A stretch of 64,000 nucleotides of DNA from Noviherbaspirillum denitrificans (GCF_002211445.1 NZ_LSTO01000003.1:1-64000); one strand, 5' to 3'. Counted from the first letter of the stretch, positions 40,133 to 49,279 are shown. Made by a program: numbers and translations. Notes: generated by a model from the sequence alone, not told the origin.

Positions 40133-41101
40133 TTACGCCGGTACGAATGGTGTGGTGCGTCTGGAGAATTCGCGAACCAGGCTGCTGTTCCGGTTCGATG
40201 CGAAAATTCTCGCGATCAGGATGAGGTCGCTCGGCGCGGGGATGGCGCGGCAGCGGAAGAAAAGCTTCAGGTAATCCCACCTGAGCGGGTACCTGAGATA
40301 GCTGCGGCGGAGAAATTCGAACAGGCACTGTGCTGCAAACTGCCTGGCGAGCTCGGGATTCGTTGCAAGATAGACCTTGATGAGGCTCAGTTTTCCCCTG
40401 CCCGTCACGACGCCGCCTTTCGCGCGGGTCATTGTGTTCTCGAATGAGAAAAACCGATAAACCCCATACGGCTCATCGATATACGATGCGTAGCCGCCGT
40501 CGATGACGAAGGACAGCGAGAAGAAATAATCGAGCGTTTCCTCCGTCAGCTTGAAAACCTTTCTTGCGGACGCCCGATACATGCTGCCCGAATGGCAGCC
40601 GGTCATGCCGTAATACTTGGCCAGATCCCTCGCGTAGAGCCTGTTCCCCGGAACGAATTCGCGCATTGGTTTGACCGGCATGCCGACAGCCGATTGTCCA
40701 TGTTCATTGATGATATGCACGCGATGCCACACGATACGGCACTCGGGATTCTGCTCGAGGAAGCTTGCCAGTCGTTGCAGCTTGCCGGGAAGGCAGTAAT
40801 CGTCACCGTCCACATGTGCGACGTACTGGCCACGCGCCTTGTTGTGCACGCTCAGGTAATTCTGCGTGGGACCGATATTCCTGGGTTGCAAAACAGGTTT
40901 CACAATGGCCGGATAGGCTTCAGCAAATTCCTTGACGATCTCGCGTGTCCCGTCGGTCGAGCCATCGTCGCCGACAATCACTTCGAAATCGAAGTCCGTT
41001 TCCTGATCGACAATGCTCTGCAGGCACTGCCGAATGTATTTTTCCTGGTTGTAGGTCACCACGCATACGGACACAAAGGGGCGCTGTTCATTTGTTTGCA
41101 T
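40133..41101 (-). CDS. Glycosyltransferase family 2
   Basis: A 322-residue GT-A enzyme. PFVSVCVVTYNQEKYIRQCL and EVIVGDDGSTDGTREIV form the nucleotide-binding half, and VAHVDGDDYCLPGKLQRLA holds the DxD-like metal site. The C-terminal region is basic and hydrophobic, which fits attachment at the membrane surface. I start at ATG 41101 (MQTNEQRPFVSV), with GAGG seven bases upstream; ATGs at 41107, 41116 and 41119 are also in frame, the last two just after the flippase stop codon. Confidence 0.9.
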   Translation of the reverse strand: MQTNEQRPFVSVCVVTYNQEKYIRQCLQSIVDQETDFDFEVIVGDDGSTDGTREIVKEFAEAYPAIVKPVLQPRNIGPTQNYLSVHNKARGQYVAHVDGDDYCLPGKLQRLASFLEQNPECRIVWHRVHIINEHGQSAVGMPVKPMREFVPGNRLYARDLAKYYGMTGCHSGSMYRASARKVFKLTEETLDYFFSLSFVIDGGYASYIDEPYGVYRFFSFENTMTRAKGGVVTGRGKLSLIKVYLATNPELARQFAAQCLFEFLRRSYLRYPLRWDYLKLFFRCRAIPAPSDLILIARIFASNRNSSLVREFSRRTTPFVPA

Positions 41102-41120
41102 CGTCATCCTCGTCATCATT

Positions 41121-42602
41121 TCACCATTGACGGATCGCGCCGCGTACGCAGGAGGACGCCCCTGCGGCGATGGCAAGCAATCCCATTCCCAGGGCGCCGA
41201 CGGCAAGCGCCACCGGTATCCTCTCTTGCGGCCAATGCACCAGCCATCTCGCGGCCGCGGCAGCACTGATCGTCAGCAGGAAAGTGCCGCCCACATCCTC
41301 CAGCAGCCACCGCCGGTGCAAGCCCTTGACCAGGCGCCGATGCACCAGCGGCGTCCAGAACGCAAAATAGGCAAGATGCGAAGCGAGCCAGGCAAAACCG
41401 GCACCGACCATTCCGTAGCTCCATGTTGCCCAGACCAGCGCGGGAATGAGAAACACGACGAAGAGCAGATTGCCGATCAGGTGGAGCTTCAAGTCTCCCT
41501 TGGCGACCTGGAGGTAATAGGGAAACGCGCAGAGCGCAAGCACGCCGTTACCTAGCGCATAGAGTGTCAGGACTGGCGCGGCATTGACTGCGATGTCCGC
41601 ATTGCCTGTCCAGGCCCAAAGCACCTGCTCCGAGAAAAACGAGAGCACAACCGCCACCGGAATAGCGATCACGCCGACAACTTGCGTCGCGTTCCGGTAT
41701 ACCCGCACCAGGCCGTCGCCGTCTCCTTCGGCTTCAAGCCGGGTGAGCCGCGGTTGCAGGGCAATACTGATCGGACCGGCAATGATCGTCACGCCGCTCG
41801 CCACTAGCACGGCAAGCGTGAAGTAGGCATAGTCGGTCAGGGTGAGCAGTCTCGACAGGACCAGCTTGTCCGTCTGCGTCACGGCGATCCACACACAGTT
41901 CGTGAACGCCAGGCCGAGCGAGAACTTCACGACGCCACGCAGCGGCTTCCATTCCCAGTCCACCTTGTGCTCCATGCGCGGAATCATGCGGTAGGTCTGG
42001 GATACCAGAATCACCAGTTCAATCACCGCCACGGCCAACTGATAGCCGAAGAAGGTCGTCGGAGTCGCCCCTGCGATGATGAAAAACGGTATCACCAGCA
42101 CGGCACGGCCGGTCGCCGCCGCGACATTGAATCCGCTCAGCCACACCAGCCGTTCATACCCGCCGATGGCGCCGCGGTACAGGCCGCCCATCCATCGAAG
42201 TGCCACGATCAGCGCCATCAGTGAAATGGCGTCACGCACCTCTGCGTGCGGAAGCTGCTGGGCCTTCAACCAGCTGGCAGAAATGTAATCCGCCCCCGCA
42301 ATCATCACGCACGCGCCGGCAACCGCCAGCGCGAGGAATATGCCTTCGAGTGCGCGCATCAGGCTGCGCAGGGTGAATGCATCGATGGCGCCCCCGCGAA
42401 ATCGCGCGACCTCCCTCGCCAGGGTGGGCGTCATCCCCATGTCGACGAGCTGAAACAACACCTGAAGCGTCGCGAAGAAGCCGACGAGACCGTAGGCCTC
42501 GATGCCCATATAACGTATATACGCCGGCACCATGACAACGCCGATCGCCGTTCCATAGAACTGGCTGACGTAATTGGCGATAACGTTATGTTTCAGGGAC
42601 AT
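41121..42602 (-). CDS. Polysaccharide flippase (Wzx-like, MATE/PST family)
   Basis: A 493-residue membrane protein with 12-14 hydrophobic helices. It opens LKHNVIANYVSQFYGTAIGV followed by VPAYIRYMGIEAYGLVGFF, the usual beginning of PST-family flippases. It should move undecaprenyl-diphosphate-linked repeat units to the periplasm. Start chosen at ATG 42602 (MSLKHNV), immediately next to the stop of the acetyltransferase gene; an ATG nine bases earlier overlaps that stop and is also possible. Together with Wzy and Wzc it defines a Wzx/Wzy-dependent pathway. Confidence 0.9.
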   Translation of the reverse strand: MSLKHNVIANYVSQFYGTAIGVVMVPAYIRYMGIEAYGLVGFFATLQVLFQLVDMGMTPTLAREVARFRGGAIDAFTLRSLMRALEGIFLALAVAGACVMIAGADYISASWLKAQQLPHAEVRDAISLMALIVALRWMGGLYRGAIGGYERLVWLSGFNVAAATGRAVLVIPFFIIAGATPTTFFGYQLAVAVIELVILVSQTYRMIPRMEHKVDWEWKPLRGVVKFSLGLAFTNCVWIAVTQTDKLVLSRLLTLTDYAYFTLAVLVASGVTIIAGPISIALQPRLTRLEAEGDGDGLVRVYRNATQVVGVIAIPVAVVLSFFSEQVLWAWTGNADIAVNAAPVLTLYALGNGVLALCAFPYYLQVAKGDLKLHLIGNLLFVVFLIPALVWATWSYGMVGAGFAWLASHLAYFAFWTPLVHRRLVKGLHRRWLLEDVGGTFLLTISAAAAARWLVHWPQERIPVALAVGALGMGLLAIAAGASSCVRGAIRQW

Positions 42603-42603
42603 G

Positions 42604-43167
42604 CTACGCATGCCAATATCCGGTTCTCTCAATCAGTTCGCGGTAGCTTTCGCGCGTTATCCCGATCATGATCTGGTCGTGATACTTACCGTCGCCGAAG
42701 AACCAGTTTTTCCTCCGCCCTTCGACCTCCCATCCGCACGACTCGGTATAGAACCCGAGGGAACGGGTATTTGTTTCCATGACCGCACTATCCAGGCGCA
42801 CCAATCCCAGCTCATCGAACGCATACCGCATGACAGCCATCACAGTGTCCAGTCCGAACCCCTTGCCACGGGCCTGCGCCCTGCCCAGCATCATGCCGTG
42901 CCATGCATGCCTGTTTTTCCAATCGATATTGATAAGGCTTGCCGTACCAATCAGCCCGAGGTCTTCAGCCTCGACGCAGAAGCGATGCCCGGCCAGGTTG
43001 GCATTGTCCTGGTTCAAGATCCACTTCTCCGTGGATTGACGGCTGTACGGAAAATGCCAGCCGCCCATGATTTTCCAGACATCCGTATCGTTGGCCCAAT
43101 CATTCAATGTCTCTGCATCACGCATTTCCGGCGCACGCAGAACCACTCTCTTTCCATGAATGTTCAA
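42604..43167 (-). CDS. GNAT-family N-acetyltransferase
   Basis: A 187-residue RimJ/RimL-like acyltransferase. Segments VVLRAPEMRDAETLNDWAND at the start and the acetyl-CoA loop GRAQARGKGFGLDTVMAVMR with the typical RGKGxG are clear; NTRSLGFYTESCGW follows. The start is TTG 43167, with GGAG eight bases upstream; no ATG is in the right place. It lies directly after the sugar aminotransferase, so it probably acetylates the 4-amino group of the dTDP-sugar, as WecD does. Other acyl groups are possible. Confidence 0.88.
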   Translation of the reverse strand: MNIHGKRVVLRAPEMRDAETLNDWANDTDVWKIMGGWHFPYSRQSTEKWILNQDNANLAGHRFCVEAEDLGLIGTASLINIDWKNRHAWHGMMLGRAQARGKGFGLDTVMAVMRYAFDELGLVRLDSAVMETNTRSLGFYTESCGWEVEGRRKNWFFGDGKYHDQIMIGITRESYRELIERTGYWHA

Positions 43168-43198
43168 TGTTCAGCTCCGCTTCGATTCGTTGCCCAGT

Positions 43199-44344
43199 CT
43201 AGACATCTGAAATGACTTGCACGACCGTCCTGACCTGCTGCTCCTCCAGGCCCGGATAAATTGGCAGGCAGATGACCCGGTTTGCAATATCGGCTGCGAT
43301 CGGCAGGTTTTCCCGCGCTGCCGACGGCAGCCCGCGGTACATGGGGAAATCCGATATCAGCGGGAAGAAGTATCGCCTTGCATAAACATTCGACTCGCGA
43401 AGCAGTTGATAAAGTGCATCGCGGCTCACCGGATAGTTTCGTTCCACGAGTATTGGAAAATAGGAATAATTCGCCACCGTCTCGCCGCAATGTCCAACGC
43501 AGCGAATGCCCGGTATGCCGTCCAGAAGTTCGCAATACATCTCGGCGATCGCCTTGCGGCGCGCCATCGCGTCTTCGAGATATTGCAGCTGCAGGATGCC
43601 AAGTGCGGCATTCAGCTCGCTCATCTTTCCGTTGATGCCGGACGCGACCACCGTCACTTCGTCGACAAACCCGAAATTTTTCAAGTGGTCGATGCGCTGC
43701 TTTGTTTTGGCATCAGGGCATACGATCGCGCCGCCCTCGAAGGTGTTGAATACCTTTGTCGCGTGAAAGCTGAGCACCGAAAGGTCGCCGTGCCGCAATA
43801 TGCTTCCACCGTCATCCTTCACCCCAAACGCATGCGCCGCGTCATATATGAGCTTCAGGTTGTAGTTGTCTGCGATCTTTTCTATCGCGTTGACATCGCA
43901 TGGTCGGCCATAGCAGTGGACGGGCATGATTGCCGTGGTATCCGCCGTGATCGCCGCCTCGATCTTTGCCGGGTCGATGTTAAGCGTTACCGGATCAATG
44001 TCGACGAACACCGGCTTGATGCCGTTCCACAGCAGGGAGTGTGCGGTGGCGACAAAGGAATACGGCGTGGTGATCACCTCGCCGGTAACGCGCAACGCCT
44101 GCAACGCAGTGACCAGTGCCAGCGTGCCGTTGGAGAACAAGGCAATGTGCTCGACACCCAGGTACTCGCAAAGCGCCCGTTCCAGCTGCTGGTGAAACGG
44201 CCCGCCGTTGGTCAAGACCCTGCTGTTCCAGATCTTTTCCAGATAAGGAATGTATTCCGCCAGCGGCGGCAAGTGGGGCTGCGTGACATAAATCGGCCGG
44301 TCGTCACGCGCCGGGAAGGCATAAACGGCATTGCTCTTGATCAT
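43199..44344 (-). CDS. DegT/DnrJ/EryC1 sugar aminotransferase (VioA-like)
   Basis: A 381-residue PLP enzyme. YVTQPHLPPLAEYIPYLEKI at the start strongly recalls VioA-type enzymes, which turn dTDP-4-keto-6-deoxyglucose into dTDP-4-amino-4,6-dideoxyglucose. The PLP-binding segments are LFSNGTLALVTALQAL, LIYDAAHAFGVKDDGG and SFHATKVFNTFEGGAI, with the Schiff-base Lys. ATG 44344 has GAGG at five bases. RmlA and RmlB at the end of the same operon would supply its substrate, and the acetyltransferase after it would finish the sugar. C3 aminotransferases of the FdtB type are the main alternative. Confidence 0.9.
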   Translation of the reverse strand: MIKSNAVYAFPARDDRPIYVTQPHLPPLAEYIPYLEKIWNSRVLTNGGPFHQQLERALCEYLGVEHIALFSNGTLALVTALQALRVTGEVITTPYSFVATAHSLLWNGIKPVFVDIDPVTLNIDPAKIEAAITADTTAIMPVHCYGRPCDVNAIEKIADNYNLKLIYDAAHAFGVKDDGGSILRHGDLSVLSFHATKVFNTFEGGAIVCPDAKTKQRIDHLKNFGFVDEVTVVASGINGKMSELNAALGILQLQYLEDAMARRKAIAEMYCELLDGIPGIRCVGHCGETVANYSYFPILVERNYPVSRDALYQLLRESNVYARRYFFPLISDFPMYRGLPSAARENLPIAADIANRVICLPIYPGLEEQQVRTVVQVISDV

Positions 44345-44371
44345 CGTATCCTCGCAAAACCTGTGATGACA

Positions 44372-44389
44372 ATTCCGTCAGGACGGAAT
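44372..44389. other. Perfect 18-bp palindromic hairpin inside the operon
   Basis: ATTCCGTC and GACGGAAT flank AG between the wbpP stop and the aminotransferase start. No T-run follows, so it is not an ordinary terminator. In the mRNA it would form a short stable hairpin and could affect processing or stability. Confidence 0.5.
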
Positions 44390-44422
44390 GGATGAAGCGC
44401 TTTGATAGTGTGAAGAAACCAA

Positions 44423-45472
44423 CTAGCCACTCGCACGGGAGGCTCCGGTCTGGCCGGCATGGTCGATGTACCACGGCATGGCTGCGGCCAATCCGTCCTT
44501 GATCTTGAACGCAGGGGTATATCCGAGGTGCCGGACAGCCTTCGAAATATCGGCAAGGGAATGCCTGACGTCGCCCTTTCGGAAGTCCGCGTATAGCGGT
44601 TCCTTGTTGAACTTGATATCGCTCTTTGATAATTCCGTCTTCAGGTAGACGAACAACTGATCCAGCGTGGTCACGTCGTTGACGGCGACGTTATATACGG
44701 CATTCTTGCTGCCCTCGGCCGCCACGGCCGCAAGAAGGTTCGCCTGTACGGCGTTATCGACAAAGCAGAAATCGCGGGAAGTTTGTCCATCCCCATTGAT
44801 CACCACGTCTTCATTGCGAATCATTGCAGCAATCCACTTCGGTATGACAGCGGCATAAGCACCATCAGGATCCTGTCGCTTGCCGAACACATTGAAGTAC
44901 CGCAGGCCGATACTGTTAAAGCCGTAGGTGCGCGCAAATACCTCTGCGTACAGCTCATTCACAAGCTTCGTCACGGCGTAGGGCGACAAAGGCTTGCCGA
45001 TGTGCTCCTCTACCTTCGGCAAGCCGGGATGGTCGCCGTACGTTGCACTGGACGCGGCATACACGAACGACACCACACCGGCGTCGCGCGATGCGACCAG
45101 CATGTTGAGGAAGCCGGTCACATTCACGTCATTCGTTGCAAGAGGATCGGCAATCGAACGCGGGACGGAACCGAGCGCAGCTTGGTGCAGCACGTAGTCA
45201 ACTCCCCGCACTGCCCGGCGGCAGGTTTCCAGGTCGCGAATGTCGCTGTGGATGAAGGCAAACCTAGCCCATCGTTCTTCGCCGACCAGCTCCCGGACTT
45301 CATCGAGGTTGCGTTGGTAGCCGGTGGAGAAATTGTCGACGCCGACAACGGTCTGGTTGAGTTGCAGAAGGGTTTCAAGCAGGTTTGACCCGATGAATCC
45401 GGCACATCCCGTTACCAGCCATTTCCGTGGTTTGCCATTGAGCGTGATCTGGAGTTGTTCAAGTCCGGTCAT
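44423..45472 (-). CDS. wbpP: UDP-N-acetylglucosamine 4-epimerase (WbpP/TviC-like)
   Basis: A 349-residue extended SDR epimerase that interconverts UDP-GlcNAc/UDP-GalNAc or their uronic acids. The NAD motif is [35 protein letters not shown], the catalytic [19 protein letters not shown] and [14 protein letters not shown] follow closely the WbpP pattern. Start: ATG 45472 gives a family-like length with AAGG upstream; a GTG at 45547 overlaps the wbpO stop and would add 25 residues. Paired with wbpO, it should deliver UDP-GalNAcA. Confidence 0.93.
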   Translation of the reverse strand: MTGLEQLQITLNGKPRKWLVTGCAGFIGSNLLETLLQLNQTVVGVDNFSTGYQRNLDEVRELVGEERWARFAFIHSDIRDLETCRRAVRGVDYVLHQAALGSVPRSIADPLATNDVNVTGFLNMLVASRDAGVVSFVYAASSATYGDHPGLPKVEEHIGKPLSPYAVTKLVNELYAEVFARTYGFNSIGLRYFNVFGKRQDPDGAYAAVIPKWIAAMIRNEDVVINGDGQTSRDFCFVDNAVQANLLAAVAAEGSKNAVYNVAVNDVTTLDQLFVYLKTELSKSDIKFNKEPLYADFRKGDVRHSLADISKAVRHLGYTPAFKIKDGLAAAMPWYIDHAGQTGASRASG

Positions 45473-45543
45473 TGATGGCCTTGCGGTGCCGTGTTCGTGG
45501 ATTTTGAGATTGATCTCGTGCGGATCCGGTTTCATTTCTTCTG

Positions 45544-46821
45544 TCACAGGCGCAGGTCTGACGCTGACTTGGGGAGGAGATACTTCAGGTCGAAGAGCAC
45601 GTGCCTCTCCTTGCCGAATTGCCGCACGCCGCCTATTCCCAGTTCCTTGAACTGCCGGTGGGCGACGGCCAGGACAATCGCGTCATACTTTCCGGGTTCG
45701 GGAGAGCGAATCGGGGTGATGCCGTACTCGTGCTGCGCCCCCTCGGGGCTGACCCAGGGATCGTAGACGTCGACATTCATGTTGTAGTCCTTCAGCTTGT
45801 TGATGCTGTCGACCACCTTGGTGTTGCGCAGGTCGGGGCAGTTTTCCTTGAAGGCCAGGCCCATCACGAGCACGTTGGCGTTTTCAACCTGGATGCGGCG
45901 GCGGATCATCTGCTTGATGAGCTGGCCGACAACATAGCCGCCCATGTTGTCGTTGATGCGCCGGCCCGCCAGGATCACCTGCGGGTGGTAACCGAGCGCT
46001 TCTGCCTTGTGGGTCAGGTAGTAAGGGTCCACGCCGATGCAATGCCCGCCGACGAGGCCGGGGCGGAACGGCATGAAGTTCCACTTTGTCCCGGCGGCCT
46101 TCAGCACATCTTCCGTGTCGATGCCCATCTTCCTGAAGATGATGGCCAGCTCGTTCATCAGTGCGATGTTGAGATCGCGTTGCGTGTTCTCGATCACCTT
46201 TGCCGCTTCGGCGACCTTGATCGAAGCAGCCTTGTGCGTTCCGGCGGCGATGATGCTGCCATACAGGGCATCGACGAAATCCGCGACCTCTGGCGTGGAT
46301 CCGGACGTGATCTTTGTAATGGTGGTCAGGCGGTGCTCCTTGTCGCCCGGATTGATGCGTTCCGGGCTGTAGCCGGCGTAGAAATCCTTGTTGAACACAA
46401 GTCCCGACACGCGTTCAATGACAGGAACGCAGTACTCCTCGGTCGCTCCCGGATACACCGTGGACTCGTACACGACGATGTCTCCCGGCTTGATGACCTT
46501 GCCCACCGTTTCCGACGCCGACCTGAGTGGCGTAAGGTCAGGGTTCTTGTGCTCGTCGACCGGCGTGGGTACGGTCACGATATACACTGTCGCACGCCGC
46601 AAATCCTCGACATCCGTGGAGAAGCTCAGGCGCAGAGCCTCCTCGAGTTCCCCGCGGCTTGTCTCGAGTGTCACGTCCGAACCGTTTCGCAGTTCATCGA
46701 CCCGGCGCTTGTTGATGTCGAATCCGATCGTCGGATAATGTTTGCCGAATTCCACGGCCAAAGGCAGTCCGACGTAACCGAGGCCGATGATTGCGATACA
46801 GGTGTTTTTCGATATTTTCAT
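45544..46821 (-). CDS. wbpO: UDP-N-acetyl-hexosamine 6-dehydrogenase (WbpO/TviB-like)
   Basis: A 425-residue NAD-dependent dehydrogenase that oxidises C6 of UDP-GalNAc or UDP-GlcNAc to the uronic acid. [20 protein letters not shown] is the Rossmann motif; [31 protein letters not shown], the catalytic Cys in [15 protein letters not shown] and the Lys in [19 protein letters not shown] follow. First gene of the 14-gene operon, 66 bases after the ops element. ATG 46821 is supported by homology; its ribosome binding site is weak. Confidence 0.95.
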   Translation of the reverse strand: MKISKNTCIAIIGLGYVGLPLAVEFGKHYPTIGFDINKRRVDELRNGSDVTLETSRGELEEALRLSFSTDVEDLRRATVYIVTVPTPVDEHKNPDLTPLRSASETVGKVIKPGDIVVYESTVYPGATEEYCVPVIERVSGLVFNKDFYAGYSPERINPGDKEHRLTTITKITSGSTPEVADFVDALYGSIIAAGTHKAASIKVAEAAKVIENTQRDLNIALMNELAIIFRKMGIDTEDVLKAAGTKWNFMPFRPGLVGGHCIGVDPYYLTHKAEALGYHPQVILAGRRINDNMGGYVVGQLIKQMIRRRIQVENANVLVMGLAFKENCPDLRNTKVVDSINKLKDYNMNVDVYDPWVSPEGAQHEYGITPIRSPEPGKYDAIVLAVAHRQFKELGIGGVRQFGKERHVLFDLKYLLPKSASDLRL

Positions 46822-46886
46822 GATTAGCCGGTTCTTATCTTCAAGTACGCACAGTCGTTGTTGACAACCTTTACGCATCGACCGGG

Positions 46887-46898
46887 CACGCTACCGCC
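46887..46898 (-). promoter_or_regulatory. ops element (RfaH recruitment site, JUMPStart core)
   Basis: The minus strand reads GGCGGTAGCGTG, a perfect copy of the E. coli ops core. The bases before it, TTTAATCCAAG, resemble the upstream half of the JUMPStart sequence (TTAAGCCAGG). It lies in the leader of the wbpO operon, 66 bases before its ATG and less than 200 bases behind a gene for an RfaH-type protein. RfaH binds ops in the exposed non-template strand of a paused polymerase. Confidence 0.85.
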
Positions 46899-46919
46899 CT
46901 TGGATTAAAGGTCATCATC

Positions 46920-46949
46920 CATATCCTTCGATCAATCACATTTGCACAA
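46920..46949 (-). promoter_or_regulatory. Candidate promoter of the wbpO-rmlA operon
   Basis: On the minus strand TTGTGC (46949-46944) and GATATG (46925-46920) are separated by 18 bases, a moderate sigma-70 match. Transcription would begin near 46912 and meet the ops element about 15-25 bases later. Read-through from rfaH is the alternative source of the transcript. Confidence 0.4.
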
Positions 46950-47086
46950 CGAGACGATTGCGAGATCGCCTTGCCTTAGCGGCCCACTGCATTCACTGGA
47001 ACCTGGTCCAGGTCGTTTGTCCGGATGATCCCGGCGCACGCGCTACCGATGATGACCCGCCTTGAAAAACAGCCTTAAATCCCTGG

Positions 47087-47584
47087 TTAAGCAGCCTTTC
47101 GCAGCATCTGTACTGCGAGCTTCAACTTGTGCGGCTGGTTCATCAGCTCGATCAAGACCAGGGCGCGCGCCTCCCCATCGTGCATCTGATAAATTCCCTC
47201 CAGGCCGGCAAACGGTCCCTGAATGACGCTGACACGATCGCCAGGTTCGAAGAGCCGGCGAGGACGCTCTTCCTGTGCGCTTTGCAGCGCTGCCACGCAG
47301 TCGTCCGGCAAGGTCGCAAACCGGCCGCCAAAAGACACCAGCTTGCTGACGCCGCGCGTGCTCCTGACCGGGGACCAGTTGTCGCGTCCGAGGTCGAGCC
47401 GGATAAACAGGTAGCGGGAGAACATCGGTTCGACACACTCTTCGAGCTTGCCTTGCACCAGTTTCTCAACGGCGAGCGTGGGCAAAAAGCAGGTGAAATC
47501 CTGGTTACGAAGCTGCTCCACCGCACGCAACTCTTGCCGCGGCTTTGTCTGCACGAGGTACCACGCCGCCGTCGTTCCATTCAT
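47087..47584 (-). CDS. rfaH: NusG-paralogue transcription antiterminator, RfaH type
   Basis: A 165-residue protein with a NusG N-terminal domain (AWYLVQTKPRQELRAVEQLR, CFLPTLAVEKL, MFSRYLFIRLDL, RSTRGVSKLVSFGG) and a C-terminal KOW domain (FEPGDRVSVIQGPFAGLEGI). It binds RNA polymerase paused at an ops site and suppresses termination in long surface-polysaccharide operons. I start at ATG 47584, because AAGGGA lies seven bases before it; it overlaps the wecA stop codon as ATGA, so translation is coupled. A perfect ops site lies 190 bases downstream, before wbpO. UpxY-type regulators are an alternative name. Confidence 0.9.
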   Translation of the reverse strand: MNGTTAAWYLVQTKPRQELRAVEQLRNQDFTCFLPTLAVEKLVQGKLEECVEPMFSRYLFIRLDLGRDNWSPVRSTRGVSKLVSFGGRFATLPDDCVAALQSAQEERPRRLFEPGDRVSVIQGPFAGLEGIYQMHDGEARALVLIELMNQPHKLKLAVQMLRKAA

Positions 47585-48744
47585 TGCCATTCCCTTGCAA
47601 CAGACTGCGACCGAAAGAAGCCAAGGGCAATTGCAGGATTGGGATCCCACCGCCCGCGGACCAGGCGTGTGTACACGGCGATGTAAATCAGTACGTGTGC
47701 GACCAGGACCCCAACAGCATTGCCGACCGTGTCCCCGATCAGGACGGTGACCAGCGTGGTTGACGCGATCCAGCCGCTCATAAAGCATGCGACCACCGCA
47801 TTCCTGGCCCACGGGCGCTGGTCATTGCGTGCCAGGCGCAAGCACACTACGCGTCGATAGAAGAGCGTATGAAGATGAAGCCTGTCCGGAGCGCCAGGAC
47901 TGGTCCTGCGAATGACCTTCCTGCGGTACATGCTGTAGAGCACTTCAATCACCGGATAGGCGCAGACAGCCAGAACCTGCCACGCATTGACTTTTGGATT
48001 TCGGATGACGAGCAGCACCGCCACTTCTGCCAGCCAGAATCCGAGGAAGTAGGCGCCGCCGTCCCCCATGAACAGCCGGCCGGTCGGATAGTTAACAAGG
48101 AGGAATCCAAGTGCGGCGCCGATGCCGAGCATCGCGAGATGCATGACAAATACGTCGTTGCTCTGCCATGAAAGGTAGGCCAATCCGGCAAGCATGATGA
48201 CGACCGCGCTGCCGGCGACACCGTGAAACCCATCGATGATATTGATCGAGTTTGCGACGCCGGCCACGGCCACGGCGGTGACAGCGACTGCAAGCAGCGG
48301 TATCAGCTGCAGGATCGCGTCAACACCCCAGAGGTCCAGTCGCGACAAGGATGCGTCCAGCAACCAGGCCGCGAGCAGCGCGCTGGCAAGCGTCGCCATC
48401 AAGCGCGCCTTCACCGAGACCTTTTTCGTCAGGTCCTCGACAAGCCCTGTGAGAAATGCGGGTGTGGAGGCCAGCAGCAGTTTGCTTAGTTCAAACGTAT
48501 CCAGTTGCACAGCGAATCCATCGTCGATCGCCTGGGCCGTCACGACAGAGGCAATCCCGACCAGCAGCGCGATTCCGCCCACACGCGGCACGGGCTGATT
48601 GTGGATTTTCTGTATCCCGCCGATGGTCAGGTCAAGTGAATGCTTGCCATGCCAGTTCTGGGTAAAGATAATCAGCAAGCTTGCGATGAAGCTGGCCAGC
48701 GCGGCGAATGCCGCGATATCGATCATGTTCGTGAATGAGATCAT
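47581..48744 (-). CDS. Undecaprenyl-phosphate glycosyl-1-phosphate transferase (WecA/MraY family)
   Basis: A 387-residue membrane protein with about 11 helices. It should start repeat-unit synthesis by moving an N-acetylhexosamine-1-phosphate (GlcNAc-1-P in WecA) to undecaprenyl phosphate. Family motifs are IHNQPVPRVGG, VEDLTKKVSVKARL, GVANSINIIDGFHGVAG (catalytic Asp pair), YPTGRLFMGDGGAYFLGF and the C-terminal PDRLHLHTLFYRR with the His-rich motif. The start at ATG 48744 has a weak GGTG; ATG seven codons in is possible. It is driven from the promoter with the shared 24-bp element, and translationally coupled to rfaH. Confidence 0.92.
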   Translation of the reverse strand: MISFTNMIDIAAFAALASFIASLLIIFTQNWHGKHSLDLTIGGIQKIHNQPVPRVGGIALLVGIASVVTAQAIDDGFAVQLDTFELSKLLLASTPAFLTGLVEDLTKKVSVKARLMATLASALLAAWLLDASLSRLDLWGVDAILQLIPLLAVAVTAVAVAGVANSINIIDGFHGVAGSAVVIMLAGLAYLSWQSNDVFVMHLAMLGIGAALGFLLVNYPTGRLFMGDGGAYFLGFWLAEVAVLLVIRNPKVNAWQVLAVCAYPVIEVLYSMYRRKVIRRTSPGAPDRLHLHTLFYRRVVCLRLARNDQRPWARNAVVACFMSGWIASTTLVTVLIGDTVGNAVGVLVAHVLIYIAVYTRLVRGRWDPNPAIALGFFRSQSVAREWQ

Positions 48745-49279
48745 GTTTGCACCACGCGAAACTGTTTCTCTCTATCCTCGATTCGGGACGCACTTGAGGA
48801 CGAAGCTGGCCGGGTGTTCCGCTGGTGCGCGCAGGAGAAATGACCGCGAACCAAGGCTGACCGGGCGAATGAATGCACGCGAAATCTGCATCTGGAACTG
48901 ACTCCCTTCGAGAAAACACAGGCCGGTCGTCTTTGCGACCAAGGCTGCGATGGTTATCACTCTACTGAGGTGGGGGGCAAAAAATAAGTACGAAATTTCG
49001 ATGGTTTATCGTTACCTTCGATAGAATCCATCCGTTTTTTTGAATCGATTGCGCGGCCGGATTTCATTCACGCAGGCCGACACTTCGGCGGTGATGCCGG
49101 TCGTGTTCCGGAGATTCAGTGAGAGCGAATGCGTCTGGCAGGTCATGTCGACCGGCACGTGCATGCATGGCTGGTGCGCCTGCATCTTCAGGGGGATATT
49201 GGAATCGCGTAGAGGGCGCGTCGCATGGATGCGAATCGTCGTCTACGCGCTTTGACGCGCTTCGTTACCGCATATCGGT
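48745..49279. other. Intergenic region between wecA and wzc
   Basis: The 535 bases contain the wecA leader (about 200 bases), the promoter module at 48954-49002, and about 280 bases downstream of wzc. Past the wzc stop, AAGCGCGT occurs twice in tandem on the minus strand near 49242-49262. I see no clear terminator and no supportable gene. Confidence 0.5.
48954..49002 (-). promoter_or_regulatory. wecA-rfaH promoter with 24-bp shared element (copy A)
   Basis: The 24 bases at 48979-49002 are identical to 51713-51736 upstream of wzc. The core on the minus strand is ATCGAAATTTCGTACTTATT and contains the palindrome CGAAATTTCG. The element ends in a T-run overlapping a -35-like TTTTGC (48982-48977); 17 bases further is TGATAA (48959-48954), a possible -10. 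Copy B has the same arrangement (TTTTCA, 17 bases, TGATAG). This looks like an activator site abutting a weak -35 box. The start point would be about 200 bases before wecA. Confidence 0.65.

Noticed and set aside
47039-47050. Second ops-like sequence (ATCGGTAGCGCG on the minus strand)
   Set aside because: Three mismatches to GGCGGTAGCGTG, including the 3' part needed for RfaH contact; probably chance.
49040-49255. 71-codon open frame between wecA and wzc on the plus strand
   Set aside because: Starts with TTG without ribosome binding site and reads Cys/Trp/Met-rich sequence; probably chance.
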